Source: Bog-473 sp963850095
Lineage (GTDB): Bacteria; Actinomycetota; Acidimicrobiia; Acidimicrobiales; RAAP-2
NCBI GenBank assembly: GCA_963850095.1
Contig: CAWKJX010000004.1
Span: 682,001 to 746,000 of the forward strand
DNA: 64,000 nt
Direction: 5' to 3'
In this document: positions 8,369 through 17,638 of the stretch, piece after piece
How positions within the stretch are numbered: position 1 is the stretch's first letter
Layout: the number at the start of each line of letters is the position of its first letter
The notes under the pieces: model-generated
The model's input: the letters and a program-made list of their open reading frames with translations, nothing else
The model's database searches: none
What the model was told of the DNA's origin: nothing
Translations under genes and position numbers: made by a program

Positions 8369-8400
8369 GTTGACATCGGGTTGACACGGCCTGTTTGACA
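8369..8400 (+). repeat. Internal GTTGACA direct repeats (three copies)
   Basis: GTTGACA at 8369-8375 and 8380-8386 and TTGACA at 8395-8400, spaced 11 and 15 bp. The first two resemble the right-end pair closely (C-GTTGACA with TCGG between copies). They lie in a short gap between minus-strand genes and could be operator, iteron or recombinase-binding repeats. Confidence 0.5.
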
Positions 8401-8431
8401 AGGACGTTTGTGGGCCTGTCTTGATTGGCAG

Positions 8432-8711
8432 TCAAGAGAGTGATGCTGCGAGCACCTCGAGAACTGCCGTGTCGAGAGCCCGGTACAGGGCTTCCCACAG
8501 CGGGGTCGCCGTTTTTGCGGGCACACTCCCCGCTAGGCGCCGTAGCTGGTCAGCCATCTCCCGCAGCTCGACCAGTCCGCTGGCGTCAGCGCCACCCGTC
8601 GCGGTCCCTGACACGGCACCTGTACGCCCGCTGGCGGCACCGAGCCGAGCAGAAACGGGCATCCGACCGGAGGGACTCAAAAGTGGCGCCACAGGGGCAC
8701 GTAGCCGTCAC
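8432..8711 (-). CDS. Zinc-knuckle phage-type small protein, frame-broken
   Basis: From GTG 8711 the frame reads M-T-A-T-C-P-C-G-A-T-F-E and then D-A-R-F-C-S-A-R-C-R-Q-R-A-Y. This C-x-C...C-x-x-x-C-R-x-R-A pattern is common in small proteins of actinobacterial phages and islands. The frame meets a stop at 8586. Removing one base around 8600-8620 joins it to a helical C-terminal part (E-L-R-E-M-A-D-Q-L-R-R-L-A-G ... L-E-V-L-A-A-S-L-S) ending at 8432. Overall length (280 nt) fits exactly one extra base. Probable DNA-binding accessory protein; function not established. Confidence 0.55.
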
Positions 8712-8738
8712 CGTGACGCTTCTTCATGGTTGACGTTC

Positions 8739-9078
8739 TCAGATCGTTTCACCGCGTAATGCCACCTCGATGGTGCCGTCGGTCCAATCCTTGGGCCGCC
8801 ACACGTCCACGTCGGCCCCGGCGCGCTCGAGGGCGTGGAGCCAGTCCTGCTGCTCGACGCTGAGCACCCCACGGTCCGACTTGAGCTCACGGAACAGGAT
8901 CCGGTGATCGTGGACCAGCACGAGGTCGGGCCAGCCGGCGCCGTCCGCGCTGACTGGAGTGGCATAGCGGACCGTCTCGTCATGACGCTGAATCCGCACC
9001 GAGCGAAAATGGGCGCACCGCCAAGCGAACAGGCGCGCGTATGTCGACCACGGCATTTTGGAGCTCGGCCTCGGTCAT
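8739..9078 (-). CDS. VRR-NUC domain nuclease, frame-broken
   Basis: From ATG 9078 the protein begins M-T-E-A-E-L-Q-N-A-V-V-D-I. Dropping one base in the GCGCGC run at 9033-9039 continues into A-R-L-F-A-W-R-C-A-H-F-R-S-V and then the catalytic core G-W-P-D-L-V-L ... F-R-E-L-K-S-D, the PD-(D/E)xK signature of VRR-NUC enzymes. About 112 residues, the usual size of phage stand-alone VRR-NUC proteins, which cut branched DNA such as Holliday junctions or flaps. The start overlaps the end of the RAD52-like gene, so the two are translated together and probably act in the same recombination pathway. Confidence 0.75.
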
Positions 9079-9596
9079 TGGGGCGGGACCGTCCCGTGAC
9101 TCCTGCCACACCCACTCCCCCGCCTTGGGCTTGATGTCGAGGTGGGCCAGCGAGGAGCCCAGCACCGGATTTCGTGGAGCCGTCGTCGTAGAGGCTGAGG
9201 CCGAACTGGTTGCCCAGGTCCTTCGCCGCCCGCTTGAGCGCGTCCGACACGGCCGATTTCAGCGCGAGGTCATGAGCATCGGCTCGGCTGGGCTGGTTCT
9301 GCGCTGATCCGGTCGCCGCGTCCTCGATGGACGCCGACCAGCTGCCCATCGGGGTCACGCACGGTCAGCCGGCACTTGGCCGAGTACGCCACGTCCCAGC
9401 GGTTGTGTTCGCGCTCGGTCTCGTAGATCACTTCGTAGCTGACCTCTTTGTCCCAGCCGGTCGGGCCGAAGATCCGCGACAGGTGGGCCAGCACGTCCCA
9501 GGTCTCGAGGTAGGAGAACTTCCCCTCGAGCTTGGCGACGCGGACGGGGTTCAGGGGCTTGAAGAGGATTTCGAGCTGAGAGTCAGTGAGTGGCAT
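9075..9596 (-). CDS. RAD52-superfamily single-strand annealing protein, frame-broken
   Basis: Starts at ATG 9596 with AAGGTG about 10 nt upstream and overlaps the stop of the giant gene (TGATG). The N-terminal half, L-K-P or F-K-P followed by V-R-V-A-K, then S-Y-L-E-T-W-D-V-L-A-H-L-x-R-I-F-G, is the conserved face of the Rad52/22-like proteins frequent in actinophages. Frame jumps near 9335 and 9170, each fixed by removing one base, connect to D-A-H-D-L-A-L-K-S-A-V-S-D-A-L-K-R-A and a C-terminal L-A-H-L-D-I-K. A third jump would bring the stop to 9075. Expected role: annealing of single strands in phage recombination, with the adjacent VRR-NUC nuclease. Confidence 0.7.
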
Positions 9597-12500
9597 CAGG
9601 TCTGCACCTTCAGCGCGTTCTTGAACACGGACTGAATGATCGGCTTGAGCTGCGGGCCGCGCCTGGGCCACGCTGTCGACGTAGGCGACCCAGGAGTCCG
9701 AGACCTTGGCCTGGGCCGAGTAGTAATCCGATTGGGTCCCGGCCTGCTGGTAGGCCGCTGCCGCCGTCCGGTACTGGGCCAGGAGCTGGCTGACGAGTTC
9801 CGATTGCTCGCCCGCGGGCGCCTCGTTGTCCTTGAAGATCTGCGTCAAGGTTTGGATGGCCTGCTGGGCGTTGGTCTGGCGCGTGCCGCTGGTGAAGTTC
9901 TCGGCCCACACCGGGATACTGCTTTTCGACCTGGGACACCCAGGCGTCCCAGTTGTCGTACTCGGCGTTGACCGCGGTGGAGTTGTTCCCCGCGGCGGTC
10001 AGGGCGGCTTCGTGCACGGTCAGGCCGTCGTAGTAGAGGTCGTCCCCCGCGGCGACGTAGAGCGCGTTGAGGAACTGCTGCGGGCGTGTCTTTGACCCTG
10101 AGCCCTTGGGCGATCTGCTCGTTGTAGACCGTGGACTGAGTACTGGTCGCGTCTTTGAGCTGAGGCATGAGCCAGAGCGCGGCCGGGCCGTACTTGTTGA
10201 GCAGGGCTTGATTGGCGTCGACCCAGTTCATCGCCGGGTTGCGAGGAGCTGAGCGAGTAGCCCTCCGGCTGCGTCGGGTCGGTATTGCTCGGCACGTAGG
10301 ACTGCGGCCACGGTCCACGGCACGGCGTCGGGGTACTTCAAGAGGAAGTTGCTCATCCCCGTCGACGACCGACCCGGCCTTGGTGATCTCGTCATTCAGC
10401 TTGGCCGGGAAGCCGAAGTTCGTGATCTCTACATCCGAGGACACCGGAGAGACGAGACCAGTGATGGCCCGTGCTACGTACAGCGCGCGCACGTAGTTCC
10501 GCATCTTGTCGACGAAATCCTGCTTCACCGCGGCCGGTGCGTTCTGGGCCGGCACGATCTGAGGTGCTGGACCCTTCCTGCCATCTTTCTCCCACGCCGT
10601 AGTCGCCTCGGCCTGCTGGTAGTCGGCGTACTGGTATGCCTGCATCAGGGACGAGTTGAAGGCCCTGTCGTCACCCATGTACGCCTCGACATGCGCGGCT
10701 GCGAACGCATTGGGCACCAGCTGCTCCCAGGTCGATTCGCTCTGCGAGGAGCCACCCTCGACGTAGTTGAGCGCCGAGGCGGCGACGTTGGTGGCCTTGG
10801 CGAAGCTGCGGGTAACGCTTGCCGAGCTCGGGCAGGAAACGTCGACACCTGGGACAGCGGCAGGATCGCCACCGGGCCGAGATCCGGAGCCACACCGTTG
10901 GACAACGGGAAGATGACGTTGGCGGATGACAGACGAGCCACCGAAGGCCGCCGGGGGTGACTCCACCGACCATCATCCCGTGCAGGCCCATGCCCATCAG
11001 CCACGCCCTTGCCGATGAACCCCGAACCCGGAAAGGCGATGTAGTGGTTGCCGTTGGAGTCCTGCATCGTTGGCGGACAGGTGCCCGATCCCCGAGATCA
11101 GCGAGTTGGTATCGCCGGAAGGCGCCGGGGTCCTCGGCCAGCAGCCGCCCCATCCTGCGGTACGCCTGCTCCTGCGCGAAGTAGAACGGCGCCCAGTTCC
11201 GCATCGTGGCGGTCCACTGGGTCCGGTCGTGGAGATTGTGGACGAAGCGCATGATGTGGGTGGTGGCTTGGGATTCGGCCTGGACCATCGCCTGGTCGTC
11301 GGTCATCACGACCCGCGTCGACCATCGGCTTGGAGCACTCCGCGGGCTTCGAGGTACTCGATGGCGAACTCCTGGTTGCGCGTGAGGATATTGACCATCG
11401 GGTTGAGGATCTTGCGGAAGCCGAAGTTGGCGATCCGCTGCACGGTGCCGGTGCCGTCGGGGATGACCTGCAGGCCCTTGAGAGGCAGGGGTCGCTCGGC
11501 CGGGTCGATCTTGTCCAGCTCGCCGATGTCGGGAGTGCGGCCGTTGGCCACCGAGGTAAGGAGGTCGGCGTGGAGCCTGCCGGCGGCTCCGTTCACTCCC
11601 GAGCGCGTGCACGTCGGTCTTGAGCGCGTCCACGATGGAAGAGGCCCAGCCGTCTATCGCGTCCCAGCCCGGAGGGCGCGGTGAAGGACTTGTACCGCGC
11701 TCGGACGTAGCTCTCGAGCACGTCGGGGGGTTCCTCGCGCAGCTGTTCGGCCACGGCTTGCCTGGCCGCTTCGGTCGCTTCGGCTTCGCTCTTGCCCACA
11801 TTGGTCGAGGTAGGTCTTCGCCGCCGTGCGCGTCCATTTGTCGTTCGCCGCTTCGCGGAGGTCCGACTGCCAGAGCTTGACGATCCTGGGATCTTCGTTG
11901 CCGAAGGTGGAGAACTCCGAGCCCTCCTTCGGTCCCGCTCGCCATCTTCTGGCGGAAGCCTCCCAACGCTCTCTCGACGGGCTGGGTTTCGCCCTGGGTG
12001 ATCTCCCCTGCCGCCACCCCGGTCGTGGTTTTGTACCCCTCGTTGGCCACGTAGACCTCGGTGAGATACTGGGCGTCCTGAGTTGTGGCGCAGCACGCCG
12101 CTCGCTCGGCCGATGTTGTAGAGCCAACCGGTGAGTGCTCCAAGTTCGTCCTTGTCGGCCTTGTAGCCGAGGTTGGCGAACGCTCGGTCGTAGAGACCTT
12201 GCACCGACACGGTCGAGCCCGTGACGCAGCATGTTCGGGATCGCTTCGGCGAGCGAGATATGCAGTCCGTAGCCACCGCTCATCAGCACCAGGGGCTTGA
12301 AGAATCTTTGGGTCACGTGGTCGTAGAGGAAGTCGTCGACCCCGGCCAGCAAACGGGAAGTGCGCCCGGCGCTGATGGCCTGGGCCATGCTCCGGGCCTC
12401 GATGATGTTGGGGAGGCGAGATGTTGCCGGTCTGGTTCGCGCGGATTGCTGCCTTGGATTCTCAGTTGCCCTCGTCATCGACCACGGGGCGGATGACCTT

Positions 12501-14322
12501 GCCGTCGACCATCGTGCCGAAGACGCGCTCGGGTTGGTTGCCTTCGATCGCGGCGGAGGAGAGGTGGTTTTCCAACCGTTCGAGGATCGCCTGCTTCGTC
12601 CTTCCGTCGACCAACTCGGATAAGGCGTCCTCGTAGTCCGGGTCCTCGGGCAGCGGCAGGCCGGCCATGCGGAACAGGGTGGCGAAGATGCCGTTCTTGA
12701 CGATCGATGATCCGCTGGGCCGGGGTGGCGTAGGCGTAGGCGTCCATCACCGCTCGCGCCTCGCGGTCGGTCCCTGCCGTAGCGGATGAGCCGGTAGAGA
12801 TCGGTCAGACCGCGGGTATTGGCGGGGTTGATCTGCGTCCCCGAGAGATCCATAGTCTGCGGGATCGAACGTCGTACCGGGAAGGGCTTGGAAGCGGTCC
12901 GCCCAGCGCCGGGGCCCGATGACCGAGTTGTTGAGGACATGCCTGGCCGCGAAACCCGGCAGTCCGCTCCATCTCCGCATCGTCAGGGAGGTTGCGCGAC
13001 CACGTCGCGCAGCGGGCGGAAAGACCATCCGCGAGACCGACGAGGGTGGGGAGTTTCTGGGCGTCGAGCATCTCGGAGGATGCCAGCCAGATCCTTGAAA
13101 GTGTCCCGCACCTCTTCGCGCTGACGTGGCCGCGCCGAGCTCTTTGGCGATCCCGAAGAACTGCGGGTACGCACAGCGATGTCGCCTGGACTCATCCCGG
13201 CGATGTCGGAGAACGCTCTGCGGATAGACGGCAGCGTGTCCCAAGCCTGGTCGACGTTCTCGGCGGTGATCGCGGCCCTGGAAAGATCCGGCCCAGCAAG
13301 CCGCCCATCCGGTCGACTGAGTGCGCCTCGCCGAATCCCTTGCCGACGAGACCCGAGCGGGTCGGCGATCATGTCGCCCAGACCGTCCAACGCTCCGCTG
13401 ACTGCCGTCTGCGCTCCGCCGTGAGACCGAGCGCCGAAGAGACATCCGCCCGAAGGAGACGAGCTGCCCGGTGTGGGGGTCTTTGTAGTTCGGGTTCAGC
13501 GTGCGTTGCCAGGAGTCCTTGTAGGTGAACTGACCCTCGAGGTACGCCGCGCCCTCGGCACCGAGGACCGTTCCTTCGCCCGGGTCGACAACGTCCCGGC
13601 TACGGCGCCAGCGAGCATGCCCGCGCCTTCCATGACCGCCGCTGTCATGCCGTGGTGGCCTCGACCGTCGTGGAGGTAGCGGTACTCATGCTGGACCGTG
13701 GAGAGGCCGTCGTTGGCGTAGTGCGCGACCTTGGACAGAGCCGAGACCGCCGCCGTGCGCGATGTCGCCGAAGATCGAAGTACCCGTCTGGGCTCGACCT
13801 GGTCTTGCGCGGTGGCGTTGGCTTGACGCTTGCCGGCTTGCGCGACCGCCTGGGCCTTGATCGGCGTACCGCCGGCCGCTGCGACGGCGACCGCCGTGCC
13901 AGGGTCGTTCGTTGAACTCGGGGGCCGCGTCGACGGCGTTCTGGATCGCCTGGGAGATCGACGGACTGAGTACCGGTTGGCTCGGAGGTCGCTCTCGAGA
14001 AAAGGCGGGCGCAGGGGTGCTCGGTCCCGGGCCTGGCCCTGACCGGAGCCTGTCCAGCGTCGATGGTTATCGATGTCGAAATCGGCCCTCCTGGAGATCT
14101 GCGAAAACGGGGCGGCGAACGTTCCGCATCGTGATGAGATGAATCGCCTTGATGTGGCTGCAACGAGGCCCGACGCATGGGCAGCGGCAGTTCCAGCCGA
14201 AGCAAGTGAAGGACCAGTGAACGTCGTGGATGCCGCTGTCCCCTCGGACTCGGGCACTGATTGAGGTTTCGTCTGCCCAGCAAGACCTGCACCCGGCCTT
14301 CGGCGAGCAAGCTGTCTGCCTT
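9596..14322 (-). CDS. Giant phage-like protein (about 1,570 residues), heavily frame-broken
   Basis: Throughout 4.7 kb one minus-strand frame after another shows protein-like sequence, and successive segments join by single-base jumps. Landmarks in order: Ala/Ser/Thr-rich N-terminus (about 14200); S-K-V-A-H-Y-A-N-D-G-L (about 13730); E-N-V-D-Q-A-W-D-T-L-P-S-I-R (about 13250); F-R-M-A-G-L-P-L-P-E-D-P (about 12670); F-K-P-L-V-L-M-S-G-G-Y-G-L-H-I (about 12290); N-W-A-P-F-Y-F-A-Q-E-Q-A-Y-R-R (about 11190); D-A-N-Q-A-L-L-N-K-Y-G-P (about 10210); C-terminus L-K-P-I-I-Q-S-V-F-K-N. A stop near 12462 may split it into two proteins or be one more error. The helical, membrane-proximal style resembles large polyvalent or ejected virion proteins of phages; this assignment is inference. 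The stop overlaps the RAD52-like start. Confidence 0.6.
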
Positions 14323-14325
14323 GTC

Positions 14326-14576
14326 CTACGCGCACATATTCACGTGCCCGCTTGGATCGTCGGTGGCTGGGTAATCGGGCTCGTGCTCCACGGAGGCCAC
14401 GATGAACGTGCCTGGAGCAGGCTCAGGAAACTGAAGGACTGCTCCGCATGGACACCGCCCAGTCGTGGCCACCAGATGCTGGCGGGATGCCCTCTCCTTC
14501 TCGAAGGCGGAGAGGCGGTCGTTGACCGGCTTGCTGAAGACAAGGACACGCTTTCGTGGACATCAGAAGAATTCAT
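14326..14576 (-). CDS. Small zinc-knuckle protein, frame-broken
   Basis: Begins M-N-S-S-D-V-H-E-S-V at ATG 14576, overlapping the stop of the ATPase gene (ATGA). One missing base near 14545 restores V-L-V-F-S-K-P-V-N-D-R-L, leading to a helical segment and a C-P-C-G knuckle (T-G-R-C-P-C-G-A-V-L). The protein ends H-V-N-M-C-A at 14326, for about 83 residues. A third Cys near the end may be a further ligand. Function unknown; position between the ATPase and the giant protein places it in the same operon. Confidence 0.5.
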
Positions 14577-15894
14577 CCCGGTTGATAGAAGGCGGCTCTC
14601 GAAGACTGCACGGCACCGTTAGTACCTGCCGTGTTGCAGCCTTCGGTCTGGATCTTGATATGGCCGTTGAAGAGGTCCTGTTCAGACGGAAGGCTGCAAC
14701 CCTGCAAGGCTGCAACCCCTAAGGGTTGATGGTCGCCTTCGGTGCAGACTTCGGGGAGTGACCATGTCCTCCGATCGCCGAGCCCGGCCTTGTTTGACTT
14801 CACGCCGAGGTCGGCCTTTGCCTTGCGAAGTGTCCGCTCCCCAATACCGGCCTCGTGAGCGTCGGCGATGATCTGCTTGGAGGCGACCGGCCCGTCAGCG
14901 AGGACAACTCGGAGCAGCTCCCGAGCATCCAGACGATCGGCCAGGGCATCCGGTGCCTCACCTTCGGCCGTGAGGTTGCGGGCCCCGACCGAGCTAGCGC
15001 CCTCCCATCGGACGACGCCGACAGCGAATTCCTCGTCCTCGTAGATGGTGTAGGCGAGTGATCCAGCCTCGAGCGACAGGTTGTTCTTGGACTGCGCAAG
15101 CACTCGAAGTCGACCGGATTCGTCCTGAGGATCACGCCCCACGATGAACTCCACCCGTGCGACCGCCGTCCACGCCACCGATCCGATGCCGGCGTCGCGG
15201 GCGTCAGAGGCCGATGACTTTCGCAGGTGGCGAACACCGAGGATGGTGCAGGCCGTCTCTTCGGCTACTTGACGCAGGGCGATCAGGATGGCGCCGATCT
15301 CGCTGTAGGCGTTTCCGTCAGCACCACCGATCATGTACGCACCGGGTCGAGTACCAAGAAGGCGATGTGTTCCTTGACGATCAAGTCCTTGAGGATGGCG
15401 AGATCCATCGGCATCCGCCACGACCGCCGGATCGGATTTCCCTCCTCGTCGTGGGCGTTGACGCCGTCGAGGATGCTGACGCGCGTACAAGTCAGCACCC
15501 GCCGCCTTTAGCCGAGGCACGACAGTTTGCACGCTGTCATCCTCGAGGCTGAGAACTGCGCAGTTCACCGGCTCGGGCCGGAACCCGTCCGGCAGCGGTG
15601 AGCCCGTGGTGAGACGGCCGATGAAGTGGCGCCGATCGTGCCTTTTCCGTCGCCCTGGCGGCCGTTTAGCAGTACGAACGCTCCGGCTGGAAGATGCCCT
15701 GGCCAAAGCCAACGTGTTCGCTGTGGCTTGATGTCGGCCAGCGCTCCTATAGGCGATGCTGGTGCGCGTCTCCCGAGGGTGCAGCTTCGTCCGGGTCGAA
15801 ATCCTCCGGCTGGCCCAGGCACCCCAGCAGCCCCTGTGTGGCTGGGCGCCTCCTGCTGAGCGAGTGCCTTGGCCATAACCTCGTCAGTGTCCAT
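14573..15894 (-). CDS. AAA/RecA-like ATPase (AAA_25/RepA type), frame-broken
   Basis: From ATG 15894. A Walker A motif G-R-Q-G-D-G-K-G-T (about 15655) follows P-A-G-A-F-V-L-L-N. After a jump the frame continues H-F-I-G-R-L-T-T-G and V-N-C-A-V-L-S-L-E-D-D, then Y-M-I-G-G-A-D-G-N-A-Y and I-L-G-V-R-H-L-R-K, typical of RepA-like hexameric ATPases with the sensor segment V-A-R-V-E-F-I-V-G. A C-terminal winged-helix-like region carries the segment T-L-R-K-A-K-A-D-L-G-V. These proteins load or act as replicative helicases on plasmids and prophages. At least two single-base jumps (about 15640 and 15480) interrupt it. This is the best candidate for element replication. Confidence 0.65.
14633..14716. 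repeat. Inverted and direct repeat cluster
   Basis: GTTGCAGCCTTC (14633-14644) has a perfect inverted partner GAAGGCTGCAAC (14689-14700), and a third near-copy AAGGCTGCAAC follows at 14706-14716 in direct orientation. The cluster lies in the 3' end of the ATPase gene. It could be an iteron or operator-like site or an RNA hairpin. I know of no assigned function. Confidence 0.5.
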
Positions 15895-15985
15895 TCGAGA
15901 CCAACCCGTCTATGGCCCGACGCACGACCTCTGGGTCGTACCCGACCTCCAGCATCTGGACCCGCCACCAGGACAAGGTGCTCAT
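15884..15985 (-). CDS. Small 33-residue protein
   Basis: ATG 15985 opens M-S-T-L-S-W-W-R-V-Q-M-L-E-V-G, a small helical peptide ending L-V-S-N-G-H. It starts 3 bp after the preceding stop (TAAGGATG) and its stop overlaps the ATPase start. This placement inside a tightly packed operon is the main reason for calling it. No family recognised. Confidence 0.45.
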   Translation of the reverse strand: MSTLSWWRVQMLEVGYDPEVVRRAIDGLVSNGH

Positions 15986-15987
15986 CC

Positions 15988-16304
15988 TTAGGCGCGTATG
16001 GCGTTTCGGAGTGCGGTGGAGACGTAGCCCCCCTGAAACCATCCGCATTTGTCGTGGACCTTGTCGAGCACCGACGACGAGCAGAGCGTCTTGAACCAGG
16101 CCTTGAGCACGACCTCGGGGTGAACCTCGTCCAGATCCCGCAGGATCGAGCAGCTACGTCTTCGGGCAGGTACTCACAACGCCGAAGGACGGCCGCTCGC
16201 AGCGGTGGGTCGGCGTCCCGGATCGCCCTGTAGTGTGGTCGCTCAGCGCAAAGGCGCTCGAGCGCTGCCGCGTCGTCGAGATCGACCTCTAAGAGGCGGG
16301 TCAC
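15988..16304 (-). CDS. Small helical protein before the ATPase, frame-broken
   Basis: GTG 16304 overlaps the previous stop (GTGA). It begins M-T-R-L-L-E-V-D-L-D-D-A-A-A-L-E-R-L and continues R-A-A-V-L-R-R-C-E-Y-L-P-E-D-V-A-A. After a jump near 16145 the frame reads L-D-E-V-H-P-E-V-V-L-K-A-W-F-K-T and ends A-L-R-N-A-I-R-A at 15988. All-helical, about 105 residues, position just before the ATPase. It might be a helicase loader or the N-terminal domain of a DnaB-type system, but this is speculation from context. Confidence 0.45.
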
Positions 16305-16465
16305 GCCGCCATCTCCAGATCGAATTTGATCACAAAAGCCAGCGTGGCCATCAGTTCATGCATTGCAGGGCTGCAGGGCAGCACTCCGCCAGCGACGGCG
16401 GTCTCAGCGAGGGCGAGGGCTGTGACCAGTGCTCGGATCAGCTCCTTGCGCTCAGCGTCAGTCAT
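16301..16465 (-). CDS. Small helical protein (54 residues)
   Basis: ATG 16465 opens M-T-D-A-E-R-K-E-L-I-R-A-L and continues as one or two helices (A-L-A-L-A-E-T-A-V-A-G-G) with a hydrophobic C-terminus (T-L-A-F-V-I-K-F). The start overlaps the excisionase-like gene by 8 bp and the stop is shared with the next start (GTGA). No family recognised; supported by operon packing. Confidence 0.5.
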   Translation of the reverse strand: MTDAERKELIRALVTALALAETAVAGGVLPCSPAMHELMATLAFVIKFDLEMAA

Positions 16466-16692
16466 GGAACGGATACAGGGCTAGAGCAAGAAGACCCGCG
16501 ACTTCGGCCTCAATGCCGAGGCTAGCGAGCACTCGAGCAGTGGGCCACCGAAGAAGGCGACCGAGACGGATTGGCTTGACCGGCATCTCGTCAGGCTGTG
16601 GGAATAAACCCACCACGTTGGAGACAGCCGTAAAGCGCCGCGACTTCCTCGACGCCGAGGGTCGGAGTAGAAGATGGGTCAGGAAGGCTCAC
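16458..16692 (-). CDS. Excisionase-like helix-turn-helix protein, frame-broken
   Basis: GTG 16692 overlaps the stop of the XRE regulator (GTGA). The N-terminus has the helix-turn-helix segment T-L-G-V-E-E-V-A-A-L-Y-G, and the C-terminus carries P-V-K-P-I-R-L-G-R-L-L-R-W-P-T-A, the wing of HTH_17/excisionase proteins. The two parts are joined by deleting one base near 16624, and the total length (235 nt) fits exactly one extra base. About 77 residues. Such proteins bend DNA at attachment sites to drive excision or act as small activators. Its presence in the regulator operon, away from the integrase, leaves both roles possible. Confidence 0.65.
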
Positions 16693-16925
16693 GATTCTCC
16701 GAGGCTGCAAGCGCTGAGAGCAGCGTCCAGCAACTGCCCGTAGCGATCAGCCAACTCGCCCCGAGGAGAGCGTTGACCCGACTCCCACCGACCGATGGTG
16801 GCGACATCGACCCCAAGCTCGTCGCAAACTCCTGCTGACTGGCACCGGCCGACTCTCGAATGGCTCTGGCCTCGTCCGGAGCACAGCAGATGACGGACTC
16901 GGGATCTCTCGAGCAGTTGACTCAT
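16689..16925 (-). CDS. XRE-family transcriptional regulator, frame-broken
   Basis: ATG 16925 opens M-S-Q-L-L-E-R-S-R-V-R. After a jump near 16880 a helix-turn-helix is readable, D-E-A-R-A-I-R-E-S-A-G-A-S-Q-Q-E-F-A. A jump back near 16825 then gives L-G-V-D-V-A-T-I-G-R-W-E-S-G-Q-R-S-P, the recognition helix typical of HTH_3. Total about 78 residues. It heads the minus-strand operon and probably represses it from the palindrome immediately upstream (16956-16979), like a phage immunity or lysogeny repressor. Confidence 0.65.
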   Translation of the reverse strand: MSQLLERSRVRHLLCSGRGQSHSRVGRCQSAGVCDELGVDVATIGRWESGQRSPRGELADRYGQLLDAALSACSLGES

Positions 16926-17461
16926 ACCAATGAACCTACAGTGACATAGACAACTATGGCGGTTGATTAGCTCCGCCATTTATGCTGCCGTTACGTGCTA
17001 CAGTGGCACTTGTGTACGAGGGTCAGGTCATTTGGGTGTGGCACCGACGGAGCTGCCGGCCAGAGCACGGCCTAGTTCACGGGCCGCGATGACCTGCAGG
17101 ATGATGATCGATTCAGTCACGGACCCCGAGCGAGAACTTGAGCCTTGAGCAACGGGACCGCGTTCCCCGCGTATATCCGTGTCTCAGTGATTGAAGCCGC
17201 ATCTACCCATGCTCGATATGGAGATCAACGTACGAAATGGGTGTTCCACGGCTGAGCGTATCTCGGCATGAAGGAATGGAGTCGAGACCCTGACGCGGAG
17301 GAGAGTCCTGGAATCTCTGCCTCAGAAATCCGGTACTTCCCAATCGGTGCGGTGTTCAAGAGGGTCGTGGGAGCCATTGGAGCCCAAGCAGCAGCGGAGA
17401 GGGGAGTCGCCGCGGAGACCAGTCGGCAAGCACGCTCAAAAGCGACGTAGAGCGGCGGGTA
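16926..17461. promoter_or_regulatory. Divergent control region of the element
   Basis: About 535 bp between the XRE gene (minus) and the small helix-turn-helix gene (plus). It contains a 7-bp inverted repeat ATGGCGG/CCGCCAT (16956-16962 and 16973-16979, 10-bp spacer) and an imperfect direct repeat CTACAGTGrCA (16936-16946, 16998-17008). These are the best candidates for operators. The part from about 17020 to 17460 has open frames on both strands but nothing I can support as a gene. Confidence 0.45.
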
Positions 17462-17638
17462 ATGGATCGTGATCATCTGCTGAGAGTCGCCGAGGCAGTT
17501 AACGGCGCGCCCTTGGGTATTCGGCCACGGGTCGCCATCCAACGCGTCATCCCTTGCTCGGATCGCACCGCCTATCGCTGGCTGAATGCAGCGCGAGAAG
17601 AGGGACTGATACAGCGTGCAGAGAAAAAGGAGGATTAA
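17462..17638 (+). CDS. Small helix-turn-helix-like protein upstream of integrase
   Basis: ATG 17462, 58 residues. The segment V-A-I-Q-R-V-I-P-C-S-D-R-T-A-Y-R-W-L (residues about 25-42) has the spacing of a helix-turn-helix recognition region, and the C-terminus A-R-E-E-G-L-I-Q-R-A looks like a second helix. Its stop overlaps the integrase start (TAATG). Likely a regulator of integration or an excision helper, from context only. Confidence 0.5.
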   Translation: MDRDHLLRVAEAVNGAPLGIRPRVAIQRVIPCSDRTAYRWLNAAREEGLIQRAEKKED

